Shown: positions 27,701-36,880, numbered from the stretch's first letter. The stretch is DNA of 64,000 nt from Polyangium jinanense (GCF_028435365.1 NZ_JAGTJJ010000002.1:310001-374000); one strand, 5' to 3'. Program-made: numbers and translations. The notes: generated from the sequence alone by a model not told the origin.

Positions 27701-28460
27701 GCGCCGCGATCGCGGGCGGCACGCTCGGGGCCACGTCGCGCAGCGGCACCATCTCGCCGACGGTCCGGTTCATCATGATCGTCCGCTGCCCGCGGCCTTC
27801 GAACGGCAATTTCCCCGAGACGAGCTCGTAGAGGATCGTCCCGAGCGCGTAGAGATCCATGCGTGGATCGGGCCGCGCGCGTCCGCTGCGCAGGCACTCC
27901 GGCGCCATGTAGCCCACGGTCCCCGCGGTCACGCGTGTATCGTCCGGCTGCCAGCTCGACGTGAGCGTGGCGAGCCCGAAATCGAGCACTTTGACCCGTG
28001 GCTCGTGCGGATCGACGATCACGATGTTGCTCGGCTTGAGGTCGAGGTGCAGCACGCCGCGCGCGTGGCAGTGCGCGAGCGCCTCGGCCACCTTGCGCAT
28101 GAGCCGCACCGCATCGAGCGTATCGAGCGCACCGACGCGCTCGAGGTAGGTGTCGAGCGTCTCGCCGGCCGCGATCTCCATCGCGAGGTAAAACCCCACG
28201 CCCTCGACGAACCCGTAGCCGTAGAGCTGGATCAGCGAGGGATGATCGAGCTTGAGCAGCGCCTCGATCTCGTTCTGCTGGCTGATGAGCCGCTCGGCCG
28301 TGAGCTCGGCCGCCGTCGTCTTGAAGACCTTCAGCGCGGCGAGGACCCCGGCGTCGCTTCGCGCGCGGAACACGGCTCCGAACCCACCTTCGCCGAGGAG
28401 ATCCTCGATGGTGTAGTCCCCGACCCGTGCCCCTCGCTCGAGCCAGCGGTCGCCCTCCAT
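24759..28460 (-). CDS. Serine/threonine kinase fused to ATPase and TPR regions
   Basis: The 1233-residue protein has an N-terminal Hanks-type kinase (about 16-280): glycine loop GEGGFGAV (23-30), Lys44, Glu64, catalytic HLDLKPSN (138-145) and DFG at 160-162. The catalytic loop is HLD rather than HRD, so it is a non-RD kinase. From about 320 comes an AAA/STAND-like ATPase with FVGRESELSLL, Walker A GDAGIGKS (350-357) and Walker B IEDMHW (478-483). The rest, about 730-1200, is TPR-like helical repeat. This architecture is common in Polyangiales and is thought to serve signalling. The ATG at 28460 is chosen because the kinase fold starts just after it. There is no membrane segment. Confidence 0.9.
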   Translation of the reverse strand: MEGDRWLERGARVGDYTIEDLLGEGGFGAVFRARSDAGVLAALKVFKTTAAELTAERLISQQNEIEALLKLDHPSLIQLYGYGFVEGVGFYLAMEIAAGETLDTYLERVGALDTLDAVRLMRKVAEALAHCHARGVLHLDLKPSNIVIVDPHEPRVKVLDFGLATLTSSWQPDDTRVTAGTVGYMAPECLRSGRARPDPRMDLYALGTILYELVSGKLPFEGRGQRTIMMNRTVGEMVPLRDVAPSVPPAIAALIDELLAQDPSQRPGSAAQLCARLKEVYYDTLRGEEPDGERGPQTPRVPQSGRMTSLPPRHNTEEAPFVGRESELSLLASRVLGTTSRTASPVVIVGDAGIGKSRLVSELLNVVEQDGAAVVIYARCRELSALVPYSPLREALSRVATATRRKSMTGALVQAAIDAANEEDAELLTALVPELGRGLGDADARRTLLRPSSARRVAELVRRLVTRIAADLPVLVAIEDMHWGDEATLAVLELLSGTLGLAKVFLLGTTRPPLRVAWRGAALMDLGPLDREENGRLLAELARGGDESILRELERHVPLLAAGNPLFGIQVIRNLEVEGFVSRTTFGTLSLGSRNLADYRAPATITEALRRGVDSLSPEAREVLGVAALLGRHFLRSDLRALGLFSIERIDRALEEAENRCLLVDERTSTTFVHDVVLEQLERRAVRADLREHHLRIARQLERRGADPDTLARHLERAGEKQKAADAYLTAVLASPGNDPGAGQKLHRAIELVATLPASPEQRRIQLVATAELVRMRWLLGGTEELHKLVERCTADTPAASAMLGAARARVHEVRGELTEARRHAEQSIATAGKDPSLERHRTAATNVLGRVDLARGFVEEAARSLAAGSSLAEREGDLVELCHARSLYGVALGSTGDLDGAEREIQAAAHLAEQLADPARLLGAWHACALLAEARYDWDLGVSSTAQLLAYAEEHKLGGHYLYLGTLYAGRHQFHVGHLHRARMLVTNALNLARIVGTNLGRALGQAFLGDVHLVEGHLADALLSYERAIEQGTGPNGDERAACLGLLGRMHVTALRRGDPREVRRLGEEATSRLIVAGQRALLLGALERFAESLAEVRLGEDAANVRARHEALAQSLGTANGGFWPRIPDLDARAAGMRPRDYWRSKQARSRASGEWSLPAQQVSPSRLLTTRGGQNPTSVSSTAQVMPSRTVRAPQSVGLQSTVPRTGLLEALATVEGFVPALLEEEAGM

Positions 28461-28626
28461 CACATCGAACCCTTCGAGGTCGTTCTTTCTGCTTCTACAG
28501 ACTGCCGGAGGCGAAGCCCGAAAGATACGGCCAAGACGCGACGAATGCGTGCGCTCTCTCCGTCCGTGCTCGCCCTCGCGCGGACCGCGTGATGCGCGCC
28601 ACGCGGCGGGTCGGTATACTGCGCCC

Positions 28627-29628
28627 GTGATCCCGAGCGTCTTCCTCGCCTCGATCGTCCTCGCGTCTCCGACGCCTCCATCGAGCGGACAAGGCGCGAG
28701 CCTCGTCGCCGCCGCGGCCGCGTCGGGGCGTCCGCAGGAGTGCGCTTCGACCGTCCGGCGTGGATTGTCCCGACGTCCCACGGTCTGGGAGCTCGCGCGC
28801 GCCCCGGAGCTCGGCCGGTATTGCGACCTCGTCGCGCGCGCCAAGGCACTGCTCGGCTCGGACCCAGCCGCCGCGAAGAGCGCCGCCGAGAACGCCGAAA
28901 AGGTGCTGCCCGGGTACGCCGCACCGCGTGTGCTCCTCGCTCGCTCGGCCCTCGCGCTCGGCAAGATCGACGACGCCGCGCGCGAGTTCGAGGCCGCGCG
29001 CGGAAAGGATCCGCGCAGCGTCGAGGACCCGCCCACGATGCACGACCTCGCCGAGGTCCTTCGCCGCACGGGCAAACTCGAGGACGCGCTCGCCGTCTAC
29101 CGCGCGCTCGTGCCGCGCATCGACCTGCTCGGCTCGCCCGATCGCCGCGTCGCCGTGCTGCTCGAAGCCGCGCACGTCTCCATGGCCGTCGCGGCCTCGC
29201 GCGCGGCGAGCGGCGCCGCGCCTGCCGAAGCGCCGGTCGCCGAGCCGAAGCGCGCGCCGCTCGACGAGGCCGCGGCGTACCTGCGTGAAGCGCGGCAACG
29301 CCCGCCGAGCGCGCTCTCCGGGGACGTGCTCCTCTCGCTCGTGCTCGTCCTCGATCGCAACGGCGATCGCGTGCAGGCCGACGCGGCGCTCGCCGATGCG
29401 CGCGCCTCGGGCGTTCGCCTGCGCGCGGGCGGCCCGAGTTACCTCGCGGCGACCGAGGACAAGTCTTGCCTCGAAGCGCTCGCGGCCGAGGGCGCGGCCG
29501 CCGTGAAACTCTGGGAGACGTACCTCGCCGGCCCTGGCGGAAAGACCCCGTGGGCGGCCTCCGCGCGGGCGCGGCTCGAAGCCGCGAAGAAGGCGCCGCG
29601 TCCCGCCGGCGCGAAGGGAGGCCCGTGA
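28627..29628 (+). CDS. Exported TPR-like protein
   Basis: The GTG at 28627 gives a short N-terminal signal (IPSVFLASIVLASP) and a 333-residue product. TATACT ends 6 bases before the GTG, a likely -10 element, so the mRNA is probably leaderless. The mature part is Ala/Leu/Arg-rich and helical, with TPR-type hairpins around residues 70-165 (AAENAEKVLPGYAAP, LAEVLRRTGKLEDALAVY) and again near 215-270. No enzymatic motif is seen. The stop overlaps the GTG of the next TPR gene (GTGA), so the pair is co-translated. The gene is divergent from the kinase-ATPase gene. Confidence 0.75.
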   Translation: MIPSVFLASIVLASPTPPSSGQGASLVAAAAASGRPQECASTVRRGLSRRPTVWELARAPELGRYCDLVARAKALLGSDPAAAKSAAENAEKVLPGYAAPRVLLARSALALGKIDDAAREFEAARGKDPRSVEDPPTMHDLAEVLRRTGKLEDALAVYRALVPRIDLLGSPDRRVAVLLEAAHVSMAVAASRAASGAAPAEAPVAEPKRAPLDEAAAYLREARQRPPSALSGDVLLSLVLVLDRNGDRVQADAALADARASGVRLRAGGPSYLAATEDKSCLEALAAEGAAAVKLWETYLAGPGGKTPWAASARARLEAAKKAPRPAGAKGGP

Positions 29629-30650
29629 AACGAAGGTTTTTTGTTGCCGCTTTCGTCGCGGCCGCGCTCCTCTCCGTGCCCCTCGCGGGCGAGGCGCTCG
29701 CCGAGCCTTCCGTGTGGCTCAAGGCGCGTGATCCTGTCGCCGCGTCGCGTGCCACGCTCCTCGAAGAGGCCGATCAGTTCCTCCTCAAGCACGACCTCGC
29801 GCAGAGCGAGTCCATCTTCGACGCGACCCCCGCCGTCGACCTCCTGCGCATGCGGGACGTCTACCTGCTCGAAGCGCTCAAGCGCCTCGAACAAGCCGGC
29901 GGCGCGGAGAGCCCCGATCCGCGCGTGCGTTTGCGCATGGGCCACGTGCTGCGCCGGCTCGGTCAGGACCGCAAGCCGCTGAACCCGGGCCGCATCGAGG
30001 AGGCGATCCGCGTGCTCCTCACCGTCGCGCACGGCAGCGCGCCGCAAGCGATCACGACCTCCGCGTGGAACGAGCTCGCGATTGCGTACGCCGTCCTCGG
30101 CAAGCGCGATCAAGAGGTCCACGCGTACGGCCAGGCGCTCGCGCACGAGCCACTCGGCCATCACCGCGCCGTCCTCTTCGCCAACCGCGCCGAGTCGTAC
30201 ATGGGCATGGGCCGCCTCGATGACGCGATTCAGGGCTACCGCGAGGCGCTCCGCTCGCTCTTGCCGATCGAGATGTTCCAGTACGGCGTCACCGCCCTCT
30301 GGGGCCTCGCCGTCGCCACCGATCGCGACGGCGACCTCGACGGCGCGCTCGCCTCGATCGCGCTCGCCCGCGCCTACGACCGCGACGATCGCAAGATCCA
30401 CGAGCCGAGCTGGTTCTTCTCACCGCCGCACGACGAGGCCTGGTACGAGGCGCTCGGCGCGTGGAGCGCGGCGCGCAGCACGGACCTCGGCGCGGTGCGT
30501 GCCGAGGCGTACACGCGGGCCATCGAGGCCTGGGAGGCGTACCTCGAACGTGCGCCCGACGACGATCGCTGGATCCCGCTCGGCCGCGTGCGCCTCGAAG
30601 CTTGCAAGAAAGAGCGGGAGCGCGTCCTTCAGGCCGCGCGAAGGCGCTGA
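29625..30650 (+). CDS. Exported TPR protein
   Basis: The GTG start overlaps the preceding stop by 4 bases and has AAGGGAGG just upstream. The 341-residue product has a cleavable-type signal peptide (RRFFVAAFVAAALLSVPL, with a likely AxA site before EPSVW). Helical repeats follow, including a clear TPR pair near residues 145-215 (WNELAIAYAVLGKRDQEV, LFANRAESYMGMGRLDDAI) and another near 225-250. It is probably a periplasmic partner of the preceding TPR protein. Function unknown. Confidence 0.75.
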   Translation: MKRRFFVAAFVAAALLSVPLAGEALAEPSVWLKARDPVAASRATLLEEADQFLLKHDLAQSESIFDATPAVDLLRMRDVYLLEALKRLEQAGGAESPDPRVRLRMGHVLRRLGQDRKPLNPGRIEEAIRVLLTVAHGSAPQAITTSAWNELAIAYAVLGKRDQEVHAYGQALAHEPLGHHRAVLFANRAESYMGMGRLDDAIQGYREALRSLLPIEMFQYGVTALWGLAVATDRDGDLDGALASIALARAYDRDDRKIHEPSWFFSPPHDEAWYEALGAWSAARSTDLGAVRAEAYTRAIEAWEAYLERAPDDDRWIPLGRVRLEACKKERERVLQAARRR

Positions 30651-30722
30651 CATCGCACAGACCTCTTTACGGTGACCCAAGGACGCTCCACGCTCCACTG
30701 TCACCACGGCGGAGGGCGTTCG

Positions 30723-31850
30723 TTGAAGCGGGATTCGCTCTTCGAGGAGTCGGTAGTCTGGTCGGGGCGCCCCAAGGTCGTCACGTGCCCGGTGCTCTAC
30801 CAGATCGCGGCCGCGATCGCGGGCGTCGTCTCGGCGATCACCACCGCCTCGGCCGTCGTCGTCGCCACCGCGCTCGGATCGAGCCCCGGCACGCTCCTCG
30901 CGTTCGCTGCGTGGACGGCCATCCTCGCCGTCGCCTTCGCGCTCGGCCCCAAGTGGTGGCGCAGCGAGCTCGAGTTCGTCGTGACCGAGCGCCACGTCAT
31001 CCTCCATCGCGGCCGGCTCCGCCGCATGATGGATCGATCCGCGATCAGCTTCGCCCGCATTCATTGGGACCCGCAGCGTCCTGGCATCGGCGACCTCGAG
31101 CTCGTGCGCGCCGTGCCCACGGGCGCCTTGCGCCGCCGCCTCGCGATCGTCTTCCACGGCCTCGTCGCGCCCGACCGCGTCTGGGCCATCGTCCGTGGCG
31201 TCACGCCTTCCACCCCGGCGGGCGACGGCCAGCGCCTCCTCGCGCAGCGCCTCGACGATGGCGAGCGTGTCCTCTGGTCGGGCCATCCGCCCGACGGCTT
31301 TCGCAAATGGCTCCCGTCGAGCGGACGCGCGGCGCTTGGCCTCCTGCTCGGCGTCGGCCTCTTCGCCGCGGCGATCGTCTCGTCGACCCACGCCGTGCAC
31401 GCGGCGCGTACCGTCGTGCGTGGTGGCCTCTCGCCCGAGTCGCTCTCCTTCTTCGCGCTCGTCACCTCGCTCGCGCTCACGATCCTCCTGCTCGTCTCGG
31501 CGGGCGTGCTCGTCGTGTATGCCTCGATCGTCCGGCCTGCGCGGCTCGAAACGCGCACGCGTTACTGGGTGACGAACCGGCGTGTCCTCATCCAGCGCGG
31601 CGACGAGGAGCTGCACCTCGAGCGCACGCGCATCGTCGACGTCATCGACAGCCCGGCGGCTGGCGGGCTCAACGATCTTTTCCTGGTGCTCGACGGCCCG
31701 CGCGCGCGCGCCTTTGCGTCGAGCGGCGCGTTTGGCGAACGTGACACCGAGGGCCTCCAGCCCGTGCTCCGCCGCATCACGGACCCGGAGGCCGTGCGCC
31801 GGATCATCCTGCGCGCGCCCAGCGAGCCGGCGATCCCGTCGGTGGCTTAA
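30723..31850 (+). CDS. Membrane protein with two bacterial PH-like domains
   Basis: I place the start at TTG 30723 because GGAGGG lies just upstream and the repeat begins at once; a GTG at 30672 is an alternative. The 375-residue protein consists of two similar halves. Each starts with a short E-x-V-x-WSG-x-P motif (residues 9-17 and about 180), is followed by two membrane helices (about 24-75 and 200-265), and ends in a soluble beta domain with V-T-x-R-x-V-I/L (VVTERHVILHRG; WVTNRRVLIQRG), as in the YdbT/bPH2 group. The role of these domains is unclear; membrane stress or lipid sensing is a guess. Its stop shares TTAA with the convergent gene. Confidence 0.7.
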   Translation: MKRDSLFEESVVWSGRPKVVTCPVLYQIAAAIAGVVSAITTASAVVVATALGSSPGTLLAFAAWTAILAVAFALGPKWWRSELEFVVTERHVILHRGRLRRMMDRSAISFARIHWDPQRPGIGDLELVRAVPTGALRRRLAIVFHGLVAPDRVWAIVRGVTPSTPAGDGQRLLAQRLDDGERVLWSGHPPDGFRKWLPSSGRAALGLLLGVGLFAAAIVSSTHAVHAARTVVRGGLSPESLSFFALVTSLALTILLLVSAGVLVVYASIVRPARLETRTRYWVTNRRVLIQRGDEELHLERTRIVDVIDSPAAGGLNDLFLVLDGPRARAFASSGAFGERDTEGLQPVLRRITDPEAVRRIILRAPSEPAIPSVA

Positions 31851-32521
31851 ACGCGGGGCTTGCGCGCTTCTTCGAGCAGCATCCGCGCGCAGGTGATCGC
31901 GTCCTCCGCCGCGGGCGTGTCGGCGCGCAACTCCAGCGCTTCGGCGTTCATCGTGACGAGCCACGTTCCTTTGGGGAACGAATCGATCCATCCGGTGAGG
32001 GCCGCGATATCGATCGCCGCGCCCGCTTCGTTCTCGATCACGAGCTTGACGCCGCCCGGCGTGACCAGCGTCGGCGACTCGCCGGGGAGGCCCTCGCGCC
32101 GTTCGAGGGAGGTCTGCACGGGCGGCCGCACCTTCACCCCTGCGGGGAAACCGGGCGGGCCTTTGGCTTCGAGCTTCATCCAGTCGACGAGCTTGTCCTC
32201 TTTGAACGAGCCCGCGAAAACTGCGGGCGAGCCCATCCGCAAGGTGACGCCGTCGCTCGCTTCGGGCGCATGCAGCCGGAACGTGGTGGGAATCTCGGCG
32301 TCCTGCTCCGCGACGAACCCGAGAGCTTTCGCGACGGCGTTCGCGCGCTCGACGCTCCTTTGCAGCGCGCGGCGCTCCGTGCGGGGGTGCGGGCTCATGC
32401 TGGTGGGGTGCGGCCTCATGCGGTTCCCTGCGATGAGCGCGAAGAGCAGGGCGCCGAGGATTCCGAGGAGCAGGGCGGGCATCGAGGGGAAGGGTGTACC
32501 ACGCGATCCGGGATCACGCAT
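31847..32521 (-). CDS. Membrane-anchored hypothetical protein
   Basis: The 224-residue protein has one N-terminal membrane segment (about residues 16-32) followed by a basic stretch (RMRPHPTSMSPHPRTERR) and a soluble alpha/beta domain with few distinctive features. The ATG at 32521 overlaps the preceding stop by 8 bases, which suggests coupling. An ATG at 32482 gives a tidier signal anchor, but neither start has a strong ribosome binding site. It is the third gene after lon on the same strand. I do not recognise a family. Confidence 0.6.
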   Translation of the reverse strand: MRDPGSRGTPFPSMPALLLGILGALLFALIAGNRMRPHPTSMSPHPRTERRALQRSVERANAVAKALGFVAEQDAEIPTTFRLHAPEASDGVTLRMGSPAVFAGSFKEDKLVDWMKLEAKGPPGFPAGVKVRPPVQTSLERREGLPGESPTLVTPGGVKLVIENEAGAAIDIAALTGWIDSFPKGTWLVTMNAEALELRADTPAAEDAITCARMLLEEARKPRV

Positions 32522-34541
32522 CGTCGTCTTCGTCCATCCAGTCCCCGCCGGACGTCGCCTCGGCCTTCGCCGTGTCGTCGGCGGGCTTCTTGGGCAAGCC
32601 GAGCCTCTCGCGGGTCGAGTACAGGTTCGAGCGCACGAGCGCGCGGTGGTCGGGGGCGCGCTCGATCAGCCGATCGAAGATGGGCAGATCGTCGACCGTC
32701 GCCTTCGCGGTGAGGCACATCGAGATCGGCATCGCGAGCTCCGGGTGCTCCTCGAAGGCCGCGAGTGCGCGATCGAGCAGCGCGTGATCCTCCGGGTGCC
32801 AGGGCCCCTCGGGCAGCACGCTGAGGATGCGCATCCAGTCCCCGTACTCGTGCGAGGTGTTCGCTTCCCGGGCGCGGCGCAGCGCGGTCCACTCGTCCTC
32901 GGTGACGGGGCCCGAGAGCTCCTCCGGCCCGAGGAACGGCGCATGTTCGGCGCGTGCCTTCTGGCGTGCTTCCTCCTTGCCTGCGCTCGTCAAGGCTCTG
33001 GAGAAGAACATGGGCGCGACGCCGCCCCAGAGCTCGGAGATCGCCGAGACCACGTTGAGCGCCTCCATGCACGCGAGCTCTCCACGCCGGAGCGCGGCGC
33101 GTAGCGGCGTGATGGCCATCTTGGTCAACGAGGAGTCGGCGACGAGCAGGCCCCGCAGACGCGTGTCCTCGCAGAGGCGAGCCGCGAGCTCGAGCCGGCT
33201 CCCGTCCGTCTCCGCGGCGTGCGCGTCCGTCAGGATGCACCGCAACGCCCAGCGCGTGAGCTTGTCGTCGTCGCTCCGCAAGGCCTGCTCCACGGCGGGG
33301 CGGAGCTGCTCGAACGGCGCCTTTTGCAGGAGCTTGTCGATGTTCCCGGCCATCCGCGACCAGGCGCCTGGATACCCGGCGAGGCGCGCCGCGAGCAGGC
33401 GCTCCGAGAGCGCTCCGGGCCTCGCGTTCTTCGCGCCGAGCACGTTCGCGATCTTGTTCATGATGAAGTCCATCCGGCTCGCCGTCTCGGGCGCTTCGAG
33501 GACCAGCTCGACGATCGGCGCGAGGTCCGCGCCCGGAGGCATCACCTCCTCCACGAGCTCGGCGGCCAGGAAGTAAGCCGTGGACACCTCGTCGCGCACC
33601 GAGGCTGGCGCGGACAGCGCGTACTTCGCGAGCGCGAGGCCCACCACCACGGCCCGATCGTGCGGCAGCGTCGCGACCATCGCTTTGTGATCGGGCGTCA
33701 GGTGGAACGCGCGGGCCTTGGCCCAGCCCGAAAGCACCCGGAGGAACGCCTCGATGCCGCCTTTGCGTGACAAGAGGTGCGCCCCCGTCAGGGGCATCCT
33801 CGTGTCGTGGTTGCCGCCCGACGCGAGCGTCGTCTCCAGCACGTCGACGGCGATCGGGTCCGGCAGCTTCGCGACGAGCTCGGTGAACTCGCGGTCCTGC
33901 TTCATCAAGGCCCAGCGGGACTCGTCGAGCATCGCCGAGATGCGCTCGATCGGCTCGCGGAGGGCCTCGGCGTCCGCCGCGGGCAGGTGCGCGAGGGGAT
34001 CACGTTGCCACTTGCCTGCCCACCAGTGCAGCTCGCCACGCGAGGCCAGCGCCTCCTGCGCGGGCTTGCGCACGTCGGCGATGGGGTCCTTGGCCAGCGT
34101 CTCGAGGAGCTTGATGGCGCGCTCGTTCGTCGGGCGCAGGCCCGCGGCGATCACGGCGCGGATGTCGTCGTTCGGGCTCGCGGCGAACGCCGCCACGCTG
34201 TCGTTCACCGGCGCGCCTCGCCGGAGCAGCTCCCCGAGCCCTTCGGCCACGACGTCCGTGTCCTTGTCGGCGTGATCGTCCCACCCGCCTTGTTCCTCCA
34301 GCAGCGTCGCGACGAGCTGGAGCAGCGACGCGTCTCCGAGCAGGCCTGCCGCGGTCGCGCAGAACCGCATGGCCTCCTTCGCGCCGCGGAAGACGAGGTT
34401 GTCGAGCCGCTGCGCGTCCGGATCGTTCCACGCGGTGTCGTCGTCGTGCCCCTCGTGCAGGACCTCCATCAGCGTGATGGCGCGGCGCGCGATCGTGCGG
34501 ATCTCCTCGGCCGTCGCGAGCAGCGGATACTGTTTGGGCAT
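32514..34541 (-). CDS. HEAT-like helical repeat protein
   Basis: The ATG at 34541 has AAAGGA upstream. The 675-residue protein is predicted almost wholly helical. It includes HEAT-like units in the N-terminal third (for example IRAVIAAGLRPTNERAIKLL and IADVRKPAQEALASRG near residues 125-170), then less regular helices and an acidic end (DWMDEDDDA). No catalytic motif, signal peptide or membrane segment is visible. It lies 29 bases downstream of lon, so it may assist or be regulated with that protease. This link is inference from position only. Confidence 0.65.
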   Translation of the reverse strand: MPKQYPLLATAEEIRTIARRAITLMEVLHEGHDDDTAWNDPDAQRLDNLVFRGAKEAMRFCATAAGLLGDASLLQLVATLLEEQGGWDDHADKDTDVVAEGLGELLRRGAPVNDSVAAFAASPNDDIRAVIAAGLRPTNERAIKLLETLAKDPIADVRKPAQEALASRGELHWWAGKWQRDPLAHLPAADAEALREPIERISAMLDESRWALMKQDREFTELVAKLPDPIAVDVLETTLASGGNHDTRMPLTGAHLLSRKGGIEAFLRVLSGWAKARAFHLTPDHKAMVATLPHDRAVVVGLALAKYALSAPASVRDEVSTAYFLAAELVEEVMPPGADLAPIVELVLEAPETASRMDFIMNKIANVLGAKNARPGALSERLLAARLAGYPGAWSRMAGNIDKLLQKAPFEQLRPAVEQALRSDDDKLTRWALRCILTDAHAAETDGSRLELAARLCEDTRLRGLLVADSSLTKMAITPLRAALRRGELACMEALNVVSAISELWGGVAPMFFSRALTSAGKEEARQKARAEHAPFLGPEELSGPVTEDEWTALRRAREANTSHEYGDWMRILSVLPEGPWHPEDHALLDRALAAFEEHPELAMPISMCLTAKATVDDLPIFDRLIERAPDHRALVRSNLYSTRERLGLPKKPADDTAKAEATSGGDWMDEDDDA

Positions 34542-34570
34542 GAGCGCGTCCTTTCCCTCGGCGCGCTGTC

Positions 34571-36880
34571 CTACGACGGGAAGAGCGCGCGGTATACCTC
34601 GTCGATCGTGCGCACGAAGGTCACGTCGAGATGGATGTCCTCGGGGACATCGGCTCGGTTCGCCTCGGGGATCACCACGCGCGCGAGACCCGCGCGCTCG
34701 GCGGCGATGAGCTTCGCGCGGATGCCGCCGACGGCGAGCACGCGGCCGCTCAGGGAGAGCTCCCCGGTGAGCGCGGTATCGGCGGGCGCCGGCCTGCCCG
34801 AGAGGGCCGAGACCAGCGCGGCGAAGATGGCCGTCCCGGCGCTCGGACCGTCCTTCGCGAGGCTCGCCTCGGGCACGTGCACGTGCACATCGGTCGCCGC
34901 GAGCCTGCCCGGCTCGACGCCGTAGCGGCTCGTCTCGGCGCGCACGTGCGAGAACGCCGCGCGGACGGACTCCTTCAGCACGTCGCCGAGGTTGCCCGTC
35001 GACACGAGCTCGCCGCGCCCCGCCATGGTCGCGGCCTCCACGAACAGCACCGAGCCGCCGCCGGGTCCGACGGAGAGGCCGGTCGTGACGCCGATGGGAA
35101 GCGCGCCGAGCGCCTTCGCCTTCGTGAAGCGCGGCGGACCGAGCACGGCCTCGACCTCGGCCTGGGTGATCGGCGGGGCTTGCTCCTCGCCGGCGGCGTC
35201 GGCTTCGCCTTGCTCTCGGCGCGTGACGAGCGCGAGGGCGCGGGCGCGGAGCACCGTCGCGAGCGTGTGACGGAGCTGCCGGACGCCGGCCTCGCGTGTG
35301 TAGCCGTCGATGAGCGCCATCACGGCGTCGTCCTCGATCGCGGGCGTCTTCGGCAACCCGATCTCGGCGCGCAGCCGATCGAGCAGGTGCGTCCGCAGGA
35401 TCATGGTCTTCTCGACGGCCGTGTATCCCTCGATCTCGCAGAGCTCCAGCCGGTCGAGCAGCGTCGGGTGGATCTGGGACGTGTCGTTCGCCGTGGCCAC
35501 GAAGAGCACGTGCGACAGGTCGTACGGCACGCCGAGGAAGTTGTCCTGGAAGTGGGGGTTTTGCTCCGGGTCCAGCACCTCGAGCAGCGCGGCCATGGGG
35601 CTGCGGGCGCGCCCTTCGCCGATCTTGTCGATCTCGTCGAGCAAGACGAGCGCGCTCGCGCTGCCTGCCTCCGCGATGGCGCGCAGGATCCGGCCTGCCG
35701 ACGCGGCGACGTAGCTCAGACGGTGGCCGCGGATCTCGCTCTCGTCGTGCACGCCGCCGAGCGCGACGCGTGCGAACGGGCGCCCGAGGGCCTCGGCCAT
35801 CGCGCGGGCGATGGTCGTCTTGCCGACGCCGGGCGGGCCGGCGAGGCAGAGGATCATCGAAGCGTTCTCGCCGCCGAGCTTGCGCACGGCGAGGTACTCG
35901 GCGACGCGCCGCTTCGGCTTCTCCAGGCCGTGGTGACCACGATCGAGCGCGGCGCGCACGGCGGCGAGATCGATCGGGCGCTCCGGGTCTGGCTGCCAGG
36001 GCAGGCGCGCCATGAAGTCGAGGTGGTTCGTGTACGTGGAGTAGTCGTGGTGGTTCGACTGCATGCCCCGCAAGAGGCGCAGCTCGCGCTTGGCCGTCTC
36101 ACGCGCGAGCTTGGGCATCCCTGCTTGCGACAGCTTGCGCTGGAGCCGGGCGAGGTCGTCGCCTTCCTCGGCGATCGCGGGATCGTGCAGGTCGAGCCGC
36201 TTCTGGAGCTCCACGATCTGCGACCAGAGCTTCTGCCGGAGGGCCTTCGGCACCTCGGGTTTGGCCATCGCCTGGCGCAGCATCGCTTCGAGCTCGGAGG
36301 CGGCGTGTCGACCCTCGGCGCGGGACGCGAGGAGCAGCGCGACGCGGCGGATCCCTTCTTCGAGCGGGTGTTGCGTGAGCTCGGCGAGCTCGCTCTTGCC
36401 GGAGACCGCGCGCGTGGCGGCGGCGAGCGCGGTGCGCAGGGGGGCGTGGAAGTCCAGGGGCTCGGGCACCGCGCCTTCGTCGAGGGCGGCGAAGAGCAGG
36501 TGGGCGGCGGAGAGCAGCGCCTTCGTGTCCGGCGTGGGCTCGTCCTCGTCGGGCGTGTCCACGTCGGCCGTGTACGGGGGCTCCTTGCCGCGCGCCGCCA
36601 CGAGCCGACCTCTTCGGAGGCCGGCGAGCGTGAGGGAAGCTGCGTCGACGGAGACGATCCGACACGTCGTGCCCCACCTGCCGGTGACCAGCGAGGGCAG
36701 CTCGACCGACGAGGTGATCGTGACGGCGAGGATCTCCGCGGGGAGTTTTCCGTCGCGGGCGACGCGCGACAGCGCGACGAGGGCGACCGTGTCGATGGCG
36801 GGCACGGCGAACGTGCGTTCTTCGCCGGGGAGGATGGCCTCTTCGAGGAGGCCGACGAGGGGGAGCTGTGTACGCGCCAC
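34571..36880 (-). CDS. lon: ATP-dependent protease Lon
   Basis: Lon degrades damaged and regulatory proteins in the cytosol as a hexamer. The 769-residue protein contains the N-terminal substrate domain, Walker A GPPGVGKT (348-355), Walker B LVLLDEIDKIG (about 411-421), the sensor region and the Ser-Lys catalytic dyad Ser680 (DGPSAGTAIF) and Lys723 (GGIRAKLIAA), almost the same numbering as E. coli. The start is a GTG at 36880 without a clear ribosome binding site. The N-terminal domain is divergent from E. coli Lon. The helical-repeat and anchored hypothetical genes follow closely. Myxobacteria often have two Lon paralogues (LonV, LonD); which this is cannot be told. Confidence 0.95.
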   Translation of the reverse strand: MARTQLPLVGLLEEAILPGEERTFAVPAIDTVALVALSRVARDGKLPAEILAVTITSSVELPSLVTGRWGTTCRIVSVDAASLTLAGLRRGRLVAARGKEPPYTADVDTPDEDEPTPDTKALLSAAHLLFAALDEGAVPEPLDFHAPLRTALAAATRAVSGKSELAELTQHPLEEGIRRVALLLASRAEGRHAASELEAMLRQAMAKPEVPKALRQKLWSQIVELQKRLDLHDPAIAEEGDDLARLQRKLSQAGMPKLARETAKRELRLLRGMQSNHHDYSTYTNHLDFMARLPWQPDPERPIDLAAVRAALDRGHHGLEKPKRRVAEYLAVRKLGGENASMILCLAGPPGVGKTTIARAMAEALGRPFARVALGGVHDESEIRGHRLSYVAASAGRILRAIAEAGSASALVLLDEIDKIGEGRARSPMAALLEVLDPEQNPHFQDNFLGVPYDLSHVLFVATANDTSQIHPTLLDRLELCEIEGYTAVEKTMILRTHLLDRLRAEIGLPKTPAIEDDAVMALIDGYTREAGVRQLRHTLATVLRARALALVTRREQGEADAAGEEQAPPITQAEVEAVLGPPRFTKAKALGALPIGVTTGLSVGPGGGSVLFVEAATMAGRGELVSTGNLGDVLKESVRAAFSHVRAETSRYGVEPGRLAATDVHVHVPEASLAKDGPSAGTAIFAALVSALSGRPAPADTALTGELSLSGRVLAVGGIRAKLIAAERAGLARVVIPEANRADVPEDIHLDVTFVRTIDEVYRALFPS

